Origin: Paramarasmius palmivorus
Lineage: Eukaryota; Basidiomycota; Agaricomycetes; Agaricales; Marasmiaceae
NCBI GenBank assembly: GCA_037176845.1
Contig: JAYKXP010000146.1
Span: forward strand, 1-64,000
Length of the DNA stretch: 64,000 nt
Reading direction: 5' to 3'
A model generated the notes under the pieces. That model saw only the letters and a program-made list of their open reading frames with translations, did not search any database and had not been told where the DNA came from. This document shows, in pieces, positions 23,734-35,280 of the stretch; the stretch's first letter is position 1, and each line of letters starts with the position of its first letter. Position numbers and translations under genes: made by a program.

Positions 23734-26625
23734 ATGTCCTTCAACAACAACTCTGGGCTCACTATCAACGACGGGAACTTCACAAATGCCAACCGTGTAT
23801 ACAACAACTGCAGTATCCACAAGGTCGTGACTACCCAGAGGACGGTGAAAAGGCGGACTATATGGGACGATGTGAGTTCATTCCGTCCTGTTACTCCAGA
23901 TTATGGGCTGATCCCCTTGATTATGGCTCAGTACAATTGTGTCAAACCAGGCGACATGCGTATTGAGGAGAATATAGGCACAACCTCGGTCAGACTGGAA
24001 TATCGCGATGACGAGGAAGGAAGAAAACAGTATCGACTTTGGCGAGATGTCAATGCTCGTCGCAACATCGGAATTGCTCGTCTTCGGGGGGAAGACAGAG
24101 AAGACAAGTTTTTTATGTGTTACATACGATGGGCCTGATGCCCTCAAAGTCAGTTCCACCCATACCCCAGCTTTCATGTCACTGACCTCATGCTCCAATA
24201 GGCCTTTAAGCAAGACTTCCAACAGTTCACCCACATTAAGTATGTCAAACGCCCCCGCTTGAACGTCAAGTTTACCAACAATCCTTAGGAACGCGAATGT
24301 CGCACAAATCTTTGGTTACAACGATAACAAACGAGGTTTACCGGCGCTAGTATTCTATGATGGTGCGGTATCTTTCTTGAATTAACCTCCGTATTATTCA
24401 CTTGCTCAAATAGCTCTCATTCCACTTGGACGTATTGTCATCGACGGGAATCAGTTATCGCCGCTCTTGTACTCGTACTTCGCCCATCAAGTACGTTCCT
24501 AATCGAAATCTACGCCAAATAGTGTCTCATCATAGTTCTCTAGTACGGCAGAATGAAGAGGGAACTCGGAGTAGGGAACCTTGTACGTCTCCTTACGCCC
24601 ATCGTCAGAGTCTGCATTAACAAGTACTACAGCCCCTAGGCCAAATGTGGGTTGACCCAAGAACCGGCGCACTTCAAAAAGGACTGTACATGGAGATACC
24701 CTCCTACCAGTCCTGGTCCATGGTAGGCACCAGCGAGAACACATTGTCCAACACCGATTCTACCCATCTCCCCATCCAAACATATGGGGACAACGACATC
24801 GTCTTTGAATACCTCACAAGAACATCCCCCGCTCGGACTATCCTCACAGGAATTCGCTTCACTTATTTGGGATTCATACAACCCCTGGTCAATGAACAAG
24901 TCATCTCTGTCCTGTCATCCCTCCCTGGTGCGATATACAATCGGTGCTCGCGAGATATCATTGCTAGATTGCCGGGTGCCAGGGAAAGATGGCATTATGG
25001 ATTTTGGAGGGTGCAGGGTAGGATTCCTGATGGAATGAGGGAGAGTCAGGTTGTGATGGATGATAGCTCGGTGCAGTATGTATGCAAAAGCTGGGTGTTG
25101 GATGTTGCTGACAGACCAGGGGTATAGATTTACTGTCACATCGACGGAGATACAGGACCTCCAAGGGATAGAGCTACAGTATGCGCTGCATCCTGCAGAG
25201 GAACAGGCCATTCTGTTGGAATCATGGCTCGCTCAGGCACACTGTGTGTTCAGCCAACTTGGGATTCATGAAGATGATTGGGGCGATTATGGTAAGTTTT
25301 AGTGCTGTCGTATTTGACCCGTCTGTTGACTTGACCTAGGTATACTTGGTGACTTCCTTCTTCACCTTGAACGCACTTCACCATACAAGGAACCCAATAT
25401 CCCTCTGAATGTCTATCTATTCATACAACCTGTTCCCCGTCCATCTGATGACGAAGCGATCTGGAGATCTTGGTTGGAGGGCAAGAAGTACTTCTGGTCC
25501 TTTGATCCCTTTGGGCGAGAAATGGTGCCTGAGCTTGTACGGGCACATTTGGGGTTGCCATCTTTTGCTTCCAGGATAGTTGCCTGGCATTTTATCTGGT
25601 CTTCGGCTCACTACAATGTGATTCGGAAACTCCACACCTCCGAAGGCTTTGACCCCACCACTGCGGACTTTGCGCTTTCACTCTGCTTTCCCATTCTTGA
25701 TGTCGTTGGGGACGAAAGTCGATTTGAGGATCTTGAGGAGTCGAGCTCCGATACGTCATCGCTAGCCGGTGATGATCTTGAATTACGAGGTTTGTTCGAA
25801 CCGATATCCTATACCCTCCGCTTGGTACTGATAATTCTATTATTGCTACAGGTGACTATTCAACTCGGACATCCAGCGCAAAGAAGCCGAGAACGGCTGG
25901 AGGGACTTTACGATCCACTAGAACCAGACCCAGGCTGCAACAACTCCGAGCTCGTAAACCTGGCATGAAATCTCCTGGCAAACCCCAGGTTCTCGGGAAA
26001 CGGGCGAATCGTCGAAGAGATGTACAAGCTGTACTATCGAGCAATCGGGGGGCGACTACGACAGCGCAGCGAAGCAGAAGTCATCGGAAAGTGTCGGGTA
26101 AGTCCACTCCATGCACCTTTTGGCTGTCACAATAACATCGATCATACAGGGCATCGTTTAACTTCAGCATCTTCTCTACGAATCTCAAGACCCAGCATGA
26201 ATTCCGAAGAATCAAGTTCCGAACCGTTACCATTAGTCGAAGAGCATCCAACGGTGGATGTCAAGATGTCGGAATCTCCTGGCAGTATACCAGTTCGTAG
26301 GCACGAACCACTACGAGACCTCACTTTCGAGGCCAAGATATTTGAAGAAGAGTGGACCTGCACAGTACGAGAAGACGAAAAACTCGTGCAAACGATAGAT
26401 TACGGGGCTAGAGAATGCAGCCTAGACGTGCCAGGTAAGCCTAGACTCGGTACTAATGCTCACTCGATATTGACACTTGTGACATCTGGACGTACAGGCA
26501 GCTATCCAACAGTAACATCCAATTTTGTTGGGGCGTTTGGTTTTGATCACGAGCGACTCGTCGAATGCTTATTGTTTCTTTTACTTGGTGTTTTAATGGG
26601 CGTATTATTCACGCGAAGTGCATAG
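23734..26625 (+). CDS. S1-B, S1-family protein with C-terminal tail anchor (one frameshift)
   Basis: Twelve exons: 23,734-23,871; 23,932-24,148; 24,202-24,239; 24,289-24,362; 24,414-24,490; 24,544-24,582; 24,633-25,075; 25,128-25,291; 25,340-25,789; 25,852-26,097; 26,150-26,434; 26,498-26,625. All joins keep phase and exon sizes match S1-C, except that exon 2 carries one extra T in a T6 run (24,109-24,114; S1-D has T5). Corrected length is about 765 aa. The order is cap (FNNNSGLTINDGNF), kinase-N-lobe-like VAQIFGYN and LPALVFYDALIPLG, WVDPRTG exon, SWLAQAH exon, then YLFIQPVPRP / KKYFWSFDPFG / EGFDPTTADFAL module. A strongly basic exon 10 (KKPRTAGG, GKRANRRR) and an acidic exon 11 follow. Residues near the end, LLFLLLGVLMGVLF, form a likely tail-anchor helix with about four residues after it. 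Biochemical function is unknown. The frameshift may be real or a homopolymer sequencing error. Confidence 0.7.
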
Positions 26626-26846
26626 AGAATGTACTCGTAGAACTTCATAGTGGTTACAATCTTTGAATTCCCCAAGGAGCTGCGAGCAACCGGATCGTCA
26701 AATAGTTGGAAACTTGTTCCAACTAGCCAATGAGGTATCGTCGCGAAAGGCCCAGGGACAGGAAGGCTTCCTGGCTCCGGCAATGCTATGCGGAATGCTT
26801 GTACATTTGTTGTTTTACGAGGGGATAGTGGGTTCAATTTCGGTGA

Positions 26847-26861
26847 ATATATATATATATA
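26847..26861. repeat. AT microsatellite
   Basis: A run of alternating A and T of about 15 nt lies in the intergenic region after S1-B. Confidence 0.8.
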
Positions 26862-26929
26862 CCTATTTCCTAGCTCAAGGTGAAGCAGTGTAAGTACACG
26901 TTCTACGGATACAGATCGGTGTACCGGTT

Positions 26930-27790
26930 CTAGCTGTGTGTCGTCTGGGGGTCCTGCACTTCGCATGAATCTTAGGGAGCCCACTCGGCCTTGCAGAAAA
27001 CGATGTCAAGTGGTGTTTTGGTACCGTTGCTGGGTTCTGGGATAAAGCGGTTAGCTTAGGTATCAAGAAAAGAGTAGGCACTCACCAAATGTCTGATATC
27101 TGAAGGCCGAAGCTTGAGGCCGCTTGATGATTTGCTTCCCGAGACAAGTTTTGTTCTTGCACCCAACTCGCAAGTCGTTTCACGTTCAAATAGACCAGAT
27201 CTGAAAGACTTGAGGTATTTCCTTGATCATCACGGACTGCTGTAGAACGACTCTGACGTGATGAAAGGGAATGGTGCAGGGGTAAATGATTTCAGCTACA
27301 GGGTTCGGATTCAGACGAGGCAGCTGCCACTGGCCAGAGAGCCTTGATTTGGAGGCTTTGGGGTTTTGTTGACAGTCCAAAGAAAGTTGCGACTGTACAA
27401 GATGTATTGGTTTATGATAGACCTGAATCCCATATCAAATTTCGGCCCCAAAGAAAGAGAGCATCAGACACACCTGGTATTCCGGGAATTCAGGCAAGCT
27501 AAGTAGCAATCCAAACCCTGGAAGCTAGACGGTCAACCATTACCGATGATTGACCTGAACACTGACTATCGAGGCTTCAAGATTTTTAAAGAAGGGCTGT
27601 ATTTGGGATAGCCTGGAGTATCCGATGCGGAAGGTTGACGAGAGGCGCTACCGAAGAACTTCAATTGGATTCGTCCTGCAAACAAAAAGAATTCGACATA
27701 CCTCTCAGTTTCAAGTGAATACAAACCTCAATACACCGGAAACAAGGCCTTGAGGGATCACAAAGCGCCGGCGCGTATATGTCAATGTTG
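26930..27790 (-). pseudogene. W-c, remnant upstream of Y-c
   Basis: This region and 39,450-40,200 share minus-strand segments in the same order between an S1 gene and a Y gene: a GACAGTCCAA / GATAGTCCAA segment with GGCTTTG / GGCTTTC nearby, a TTCAGACGA segment, and a CGAAGGCCTGAAG / CCGAAGCTTGAGG segment. An ORF at 27,186-27,380 encodes LNPNPVAEIIYPCTIPFHHV. The reading is broken. No domain is recognised. Confidence 0.35.
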
Positions 27791-29570
27791 GTGGTGCAAG
27801 CAAGAGACGCGTCGAAGATGCCTGCCGCAGCGACGCCTTGCTCAACAACCACGACCTCAAATTCACAACGATACTCAAAAGTCAAGACTAGAACGCGACA
27901 AAGTAAGTAATTCAAACTTTCTCTTCTACATGTTACTCATGAAAGTAACGCAGTCTCCCAATTTCACTGACATTTCTTCCTCCAGACCTTCAACCAAACG
28001 GCTTCAAGGTTCCTTTCGTATTCTTCGAGGCCAATCCTCCACAACACCTACACAGAACGCGCCATCCTCCCACCCTCCGCCATTCCAGTCTAGAGCTGAA
28101 TTATGTACCGCTGCTCTCGTCCCACCGGTCGACTAACAACGTCACAATCCATCCGAACTCTTACCTGCAGGATTGACTTGAATCGCACTCGCGCGTATAT
28201 GGAAGTCGAGGTTCATTGGGCTCACGTATCCAGAGGTTGGATCTACAAAGGGGGAGATGTAACGGGGGCATGATGTGCGGATGGGAGTGCGTTTCTGGGA
28301 AGAACACAAACCATCTGGACTGTTTTTCTGTCATCCACCGCCGGCAACTCCACACCCCTTACCACTGGGCGCCGGATATCGATAATCCACGCATCAAGCC
28401 CAAAATACGACACATCTCCCCGCCCTTCTTAGCCCATTCCATGGGATAAACGTATGGAAACGATCAGTGCAGCCGGTACTGCAGCTCTGACGTCTCTTAT
28501 TCGGTCAGTCCAAACTTTATCCCTTATCACGTTCGAGGTTCCAATACTTCCGCTAATATCAGGGTCTTTTCCACATTTCAAATGATACAAACGCGGCGAA
28601 TAACACCTTTGGTTCTCTTACGGACCACAAACCCAACACCTCCGCCATTCAATATTCAACGTTCAACACCAGTCTCGCTCCTCCTCTCGGCCCGACCATC
28701 TCTCATACCACCATCAACTACATCCTCACACAAGTCTGCCACATCCCTGTCTACCACCCCAGCATTAGAGCCGGTATGCCGCGTATCGAGCAACAGGAGC
28801 GATGCGGAACGGGTATCGGCGGGTTCAAGGAATCTCAGATTGTTATTGGGACCGGAGCTCCAAGTAAGCCAAAACGTGTATCTTGATATCTTGATACTGA
28901 ACGTAAAATTCAACAGACACATTCCCCGAACACCCATCACTGAGCTCGCGTGCTCTACTCATTGGATGTCGCGTTGTGGTGTATGTGAGGAGTATACCTG
29001 TATGTTCTCGCATCCTGCGCTTGGGCGTCTTCATCCGGTGCCAAAGCAGGTGTATTGGGTGTCGGGATAGACAAGGTTCGTGTCTTCAGGTTTTCTTTTC
29101 GTTGTTGCAGCCGTTGACTTATCTCGCTACAGATTACCTCCATAAGCGCGTAAGTTCCAACCCATACGCGACCTCTACTTCCCGTTGAACTTCAAGCTCA
29201 TCTCAATCCCCTACCAGCCGAACTGTTACCCAAGATATGTGTCTGGGGCATCTCAAAGCGTAGACTCCGAAGACCCCACTCAAACCTGTTGTTCGCTACT
29301 GGCTTCGACAGCGGCTACAAGAGGTTTGGAATGCCCTCCACCACGGCATAGCATCCCTAGATCGCTTTACAAAATATGGATGTCTGGGATCTACCGCCAA
29401 TGTCAACGCGAAGAGGATCCGGTTGATGGGACGAAGGAAAAGCCTACACAGCGCGGAATAAAGGAGTTGCAACATATCGATTTAGTGTATGTCCAACTTT
29501 GATGGGACTCGCGAATGCCTCGCTGACGTATCATTTTTCTAGGCAGGATAATGGTTAATAAACGTTTACT
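27790..29570 (+). pseudogene. Y-c
   Basis: Landmarks are TTGCTCAACAACCACGACCTC at 27,838 and a GACAAA|GTAAGT donor at 27,900. A TTTCTTCCTCCAG acceptor at 27,986 comes next, then an exon carrying ACACAGAACGCGCCATCCTC and later a frame encoding ARAYMEVEVHWAHVSRGWIY. A GTCAGTCCAAACTT intron at 28,504 and a section matching the membrane-type Q protein near 28,730-28,860 follow. Then come an exon resembling TFPEHPSL..., a GVFIRCQSRCIGC-like section, and an end at 29,290-29,480 (ANVNAKRIRLMGRRK in one frame). The last intron ends TTTTTCTAG at 29,542 and the TTTACTTTGGCATACA motif closes the copy, convergent with X-e. Several stops are present. Confidence 0.45.
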
Positions 29571-29589
29571 TTGGCATACACTTATTCAG

Positions 29590-30385
29590 GACATTCCAGT
29601 AAAGGTGCTCTATTGTTATCGATATTGTACACCTGGCCAAGCTACTTGCGCCTTGAGACGTGTAAACTATGAATGATTTGTAGCCGTAAACAGGGCCCAG
29701 TACATCTTCGATTTGCAATTTTGAATAGATGATAGTCTATGGAAGATGTCGATGAATCAGCGTCAAGTACGATATAAACGCGTTCGAAGGACATACCATG
29801 GATGACTTTGATTACCTCCAGGTCATCGGTCAAGCGTAGTAGTGTCGATAACTAGAGTCTGAAATGATCAGCGGAACGTAGACGAAAAGAAGAAAAAGAA
29901 AATGCTCACTCTCGCCGTGTGGAGTCCTTTTTCGACAGTAGTCTGACGGGCAAAATAGTTATCTGCCTGCGGGAGGTGTCTCCTTTGAGTGTAAGAGGAG
30001 ATGGGCTGGAGTGTATGGACCGGTAGGAGGTAGTAGGAGGCGTGGGTTTGGCTTGAACTGGGGGTGTTGAAACGTTGAAGGCTGATAGTGTTGAGATGGG
30101 ATAGTGGGCGTTCAAAATGCCGGAGGTGACCGGTGACTATTGGGGATTTGAGGCTTTTCATTGCGGTAGGAGGCTCGATCTTCTTGGTGAGGATGACATG
30201 CTGGTGTAGGTGCCTTTGGGACTTTGGTGCAGGGGGTGCCGGAAAACTTGGCTGATGGAATTGGGAACTTTGAAGGAATTGCGTAGCTCCGAAGGACGGA
30301 AGGATGGTCTGACGTTGAATTGTATGTCGGGGGCAGCTGGAATCGTCGATGGTGTTGTTCAAGTCGGCGGAGTGGTGACAAGAGC
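29590..30385 (-). pseudogene. X-e, longest open X 5' exon
   Basis: The 5' exon is open for about 150 codons on the minus strand (30,362 down to about 29,912), from NNTIDDSSCP through TKKIEPPTAMKSLKS to HTLQPISSYTQRRHLPQ, then a GTGAGCATTTTC donor. The middle exon encodes LRLTDDLEVIKVIHG (about 29,850-29,803), with a GTATGTCC donor. The last exon follows CCATAG near 29,740 and encodes TIIYSKLQIEDVLGPV in one frame. Other X copies favour a different frame in exon 1 (LKGDTSRRQITILPVRLLSK here), so the true frame is uncertain. It is the reference X copy for comparison. Function is unknown. Confidence 0.45.
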
Positions 30386-30449
30386 TACGCGCATGTCACA
30401 AAGGCAAGAGTCTGCGTGACGTGTGACGAATCATGGCCACCAAACGACC

Positions 30450-31660
30450 ACTACCTTGACCTTGCAACGATGTTACGGATTGAGGCTGGCACTGGAACAC
30501 GACAAGGTAAACTACAACTTTCTCTTATATTTGGCAAAAGTAACGCGCTTTTTCAGGTTCACCGCCATCACTTCCTCCAGTCGGTTTCGACCAAGCGGCC
30601 TTGGAGGCTTCCACAAAGTACCCAGAACTTACGCGCTCTTCACCCAACTTGGCTTCCACAGTCTAAAGCCGAATCATGTCCCGCGACTCTCGTCCCATCG
30701 ATCAACTAGCGACTTCACCATTTCAACAGGATTTGGGATTCCAACTTCCTATCCGCGAGATTGACTTAGCACAGGTCAAGGCTCATCAGGTTACCGTATC
30801 CCTGTTTTTGGATCTACAGGAGTAAAAGAGCCACGGACTACAGGTCATGGGCTGGGAGCTGGTGGAGCACAGACTATACAATCGTTTGGAATTCCGCATT
30901 CTCATCGACCATCTACCACTCCTCAATGTTGCATGAAGCTACGCCTACGGAAGCTTTACATCGTACTTTCCTATCCCCTTGGAACGCCAAGCACAATCCC
31001 CGATACGAATTACGCGACAACAGGCTCAGAGTCAGAATGCTAGTTTGGGCGCTGCAGCCATAGGTATGTCAGTCCGTGTATCGTTCATGTCTTGACACTG
31101 AACACGACTTCTACAGGCCTATCTTTGAGATACCCACCGCATCCCGCTCCTAGGGGCATTCCCCAATGTTCTCGAACCCCGCGACCCGAGCATAGTCATC
31201 CTGGTACTGAAGTGGGTGTGTTGGGGGCATCCGGGCCATTGGGCAAGATTCACATCTTCGGGATGCCTTTTCGTAGCAGTAGCATCGGATCACCATATGT
31301 CGAAGATTTGGGACCTCAACGCACGCATGGAAGTCTCCACACCATCATGATCCTACGTCCTCCGTCGAACCTGTCACCTTCACTGCCATTCCCTGGAACG
31401 GGTTCATCCACAGATTCTGGGGGGCGACACAGCACTCGTAGTTGGCTCTGTTGAAGACGGTCTACGAGGGAGGATGATTAGGGTGAAGGAAACGTTGAAA
31501 TGGTGGCGGTCTGTAGCATATCATAATCAATTATGTTCAATCTTTGCAATGCCTCCTTGTGCGATCTTTCTAGACACTGGCTTTGGCGCGTTTGGTCTCG
31601 GAATCAGGAGTTTCGGATTAGGGCGTTATATACACTTAGGAAAGCTACGTCTAAGGAGGT
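30450..31660 (+). pseudogene. Y-d
   Basis: Y copy with CCACTACCTTGACCTTGCAACGA near 30,450 and an ACACGACAAG|GTAAAC donor at 30,507. A TCCAGTCGGTTTCGACCAAG exon follows near 30,578, then a section encoding VFLDLQE-like residues near 30,810, as in Y-e. A GTATGTCAGTCCGTGTATCG intron lies at 31,070, and a section at 31,130-31,300 with GAAGTGGGTGTGTTGGGGG matches Y-c, Y-e and Y-f. It is disrupted and shortened at the 3' end. Confidence 0.4.
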
Positions 31661-32430
31661 AATGACAATCTTTAGGACTTCAGATTCCGAGACTTCTTTG
31701 AGTAAACGATGTTCTATGGAAGATGAATCAGCGCCGAGTGTGGAGTATATAGATTTAGAGGACGTACCGTAGATGGTTTCGATGCTTTTTTCGGGCCCTC
31801 GGACGAGCGATAATGCAGCAGTAACAGCTAATGCCAGTAGTAGCGATGCCTAGGGTTTGGAATGGTCAGCGAAATGCAGACGAGAAGAAGGAGAAAACAC
31901 TCAATCGCCCACGCAGCTTGAACAATTCATGCGATCCGGATCCATGCGGGGAAAATGGCTATCCACATACGGGAGGTGGCTTATTCGGGTGGAAGAGGAG
32001 GCGGGCTAGAGGAGTTGAGGGACTGGTAGGAGGTAGGCGTAGCTTTGAGGTGTAACGGTGATCTTGAAGGCGAGATGGGACAGCGGGAGTTTGAGTCAAA
32101 ACGTCGGAGGCCCTTGCTAGGTCAGAGATGTGTTTCTTCATTTTCGTTACGGTGAGGTGGCTTTATCCTCTTGGTGAGGACAATTGGTGTAGTTGTGTTC
32201 GGACTTTGACACAGAGGATATCGAATATGGCCGATGGAGTTGGCGGCTTTGAAAGTCTTGATGACGGCCATGAGGACGGAGGAGGGGTCTAGAGTCTGGC
32301 TGTACGTTGAGATTTATAGAACAGCTGGGATTGTCGATGGTGTTGTGGAAATCGGTGGATATGCAAGGGGAGTGAAAAGACTAGAGGAAGCGCGTCAGCA
32401 AAAAAAAAATCATCAGTGTACATAGAGTGA
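31660..32430 (-). pseudogene. X-f
   Basis: Minus-strand X landmarks: a 3' exon near 31,690-31,730, a middle exon with a GTACGTCC donor near 31,768, a GTTTTCTCCTTCTTCTCGTC intron near 31,880, and a 5' exon encoding YTSKLRLPPTSPSTPLARLL near 32,020. Stops are present. Confidence 0.4.
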
Positions 32431-32566
32431 GTCATACCGCTTGTTCCATCCGAGTGATTTATTGAACAGGGAGATACCTCAGATAGTAAACCAAGGCTGA
32501 CAGAGGAAAGGGATGCCTAAGAACCGTGTTGAAAGGAAGGAAGGTAGACGCAACCTTGAGCGCTCA

Positions 32567-32574
32567 GACGCGTC
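32567..32574. promoter_or_regulatory. GACGCGTC upstream of S2-C
   Basis: Conserved palindrome in the duplicated flank, in the same context as 151-158. Confidence 0.35.
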
Positions 32575-32949
32575 GCGAACACCCTTGAATGTGAACCACC
32601 ACCACACCTACAGGCATTCCGACATGGTCCTTCTCAGTCCCTGAACCTCTTCGACTGTTTATCAAGGCTAAAAAAACCCCGCTTGAGGATGCCCGTCTCT
32701 GGTAGAAAATGCCTTGCCAGGGACTTGTTGTATCCTTGCTTGGTCAGTTCACACGTCTTCAACAGGGATTTACACTGTACTTATCTGTATCGATACAGGA
32801 AGCACTCAACGTATATATCATGGGATCAAATCGCAGGTCTTGTGAAAACTGAAATTCCTAACCAGGTCGGTTCCTCCGTTTTCCGAACTATACACTCAAC
32901 TCAGCTTCTTACGTCTCTTCTCCAGTGCCCCAGTTACTAAACCCGACGC

Positions 32950-35280
32950 ATGGAACTAGCTATCATAGTCATTGGCTATGGGCTCATAGATCAGGAGTAC
33001 AATGGTGAGTACTTAACCTTCATCCACGTTCTGCCCCTGACTTATCTCTCGAACATAGAATGTCACTCCCAAGCTGGCACGGTGCACCTCGAAAACTTAG
33101 ATTCAACGAAAGTATGCTTAAATCTCGAAGTTCTCGTCCCTGTGTCGACCGGTACTTGGCTCTCCATGATGGGATCAAGGTACTATTCGTCGTGATACAT
33201 TGGTAAGTGTTCATTAACAGCTCAGTGTATACTCTTTCATAGTCATTTTGATTCTTTTAGTCGCTCAGTCCCACCCAGAATCTTCACAACACCTAAATCC
33301 CAGGCCAGAAAACTACCGTTGGATGTCGCTGGACCATCTCAAGCCGAAAGTTTCGTTGAAACCGGTAGATCCCATATCCTCGGCTCGGAACCGATAATCG
33401 CGTTCTCGAACAGAACCATAATAATTAGGTGAGCATCTACCTCAAGGCATTCGTTGAGCAGATACTGAGAACGTCTGTAAAGACTTTCAACTCTCCGGCA
33501 TCAAAAATCTCAACACGACGCTCGAAACCCTAGCATCTCCGAAAGGCGGCGAGTGGCAAAGTTTGCCCAATATTTGGGCAACTTTAACGAAGAACCATAT
33601 CTTATTCTGTGGAAGAGACAAGATATCGATCGCTTCTCACATATCAGGTACACTTGTCTTGTTATTATCGACATAGCATCCTCCAGCTCATTGTCATCTG
33701 TTCGTAGGCGTCCAAACGTAGCTCAGCTTTCCGGATATAAACAACAACAAGCAGCTGCCTTCACTGATACTGTTCTACGATGGTGAGGCGTATCAAAGGC
33801 TTCGAAGTGCCTAGCTTACCGTGGTTCCTTTAGCTCGGGTGTTTCTCACCCATAATCGCACACTACCAGCACTCTACATGTTTCTCGCGAATCAGGTAAG
33901 TTCATCATCATCATAGTAGCGAACGAGACGCTGACTAGACGTCATCCCAGAGGAAGAATTATGGTCGACTCCAGCTCATGATGCAGTCCCGAACCAAAGC
34001 AACCAGGAAGATTTTTGTGAGAAGTTCTCTTAGGCTTTCCTACAACATCACGTCTAACCGATGCGCTGTGGACATGATTAATTCCCGTTGGCTCCACTTC
34101 GAATTCAAGTACGACCTCCTTCAAACTCCGTGGTGAATATCCTCAAGGTCTACTTATTCATCCCGCCGCCCTTACTTTCTGACGACGAAACACACTGGAC
34201 ATCCTGGGCTCTTCGCCCGAAACATTTTTGGTCGTTTGATTATACCGGTGAACGAAATATGGTGGGTATCATCCGATACTCGCAAGAGTGCAGAAATACT
34301 GGGACCGCGCATATCGAACGAAGTCGTCAAGAAACTGCATCAAGGACGGACCTCGATCGTTCGCTTGCGACATTGCAGGAGTTTGACGATTACTGATACC
34401 TCACGCAGAAGTACAAGGTATATCCTCATTCTCTGCGTCCTTTTGTCTTTGAGCTGACCAGTTTTCTGCATAGATGGGAGAAATCTGTTGGGCTCTGATG
34501 CAGAAGTAGCGAGCGAGTCGAAGTGGCACGAAGGGATGAAATAAATACAGCACAATCAAGCAGCCACTTGTATTATACGGCATGTTATTCCAAGTCATTT
34601 TCTGCACTTTCTTCGTGTCTATGTGCGTATTCTTCGTTAGCGCACCCTGAGGGCCCGACCCTGCTCGCCTACTGGCAGTGGTGCGTGTACTTTTAAAGCA
34701 CCGTGCACCAGGGTTCATACTCGTCTTAGAGGAAGCGGATGTGTACCGTCGGACTCACCTACTCTGGAACTAGGTTGATGGAACATGTAGCCCGAATTCT
34801 GACCACCAAGCGGTCTACTATGAGCGAGTGTAATGACCATGCGCATCATATATCTAACTCTGCTTCGATTGAAGGTCCACCCTTGCGGAACTCTCTTCAT
34901 TCATTCTCAGGCGTTTTCTAGTCTGAAAACCCTCGTCAATGACAAGAACAGGCAAGTTCCTGCTTAATCCGGCGATACCGAAAGAAGTAACAATCTATCT
35001 TCGGGTGTACGTTCAACGCCTCCAAAACAGAATCGTTGAAATGAAGCGAGCGCCACCTAACACGTTCTTGCCGATGTTTGTACTATCGACCGCTGTACAA
35101 TATTGCATGGACGGCTTTATGATTCATGCCTGCCAAGTTTTCAGGACGTCTAGGCGAAGGAAACAATGGTCAAAGGTACAGATTCACTCTGTGTTCGACC
35201 TTCGTGAGCTGGTGTTCACTCGTGGTTGCGGGCTTGTTCAGGAGATTCCGCAATTTACTGTTATTGGCATTGTACACCTA
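32950..35280 (+). pseudogene. S2-C, decayed S2 copy
   Basis: A first exon starts MELAIIVIGYGLIDQEYN at 32,950 and ends at a GTGAGT donor; Z exon 1 (MRIPNDVLAIGLRVGEI) has the same length and a similar pattern. Later pieces are a segment at 33,258-33,417 (KSQARKLPLDVAGPSQ, GSEPIIAFSNRT), an exon near 33,547-33,648 encoding GNFNEEPYLILWKRQD and RFSHIR, and RPNVAQLSGYKQQQ after CGTAG at 33,707. A module exon at 34,124-34,396 encodes VYLFIPPPLLSDDE, TSWALRPKHFWSFDYTG and IERSRQETASR. A Y-like end follows at 34,750-35,280. Frames change between pieces, so it is called a pseudogene. It is closer to S1 in exon order than in sequence. Confidence 0.55.

Noticed and set aside
26020..26625. Single-exon protein of 201 codons starting at 26,020
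   Set aside because: It reads through two GT-AG introns (26,098-26,149 and 26,435-26,497) and starts in the wrong frame of exon 10; the spliced S1-B model explains the region better.
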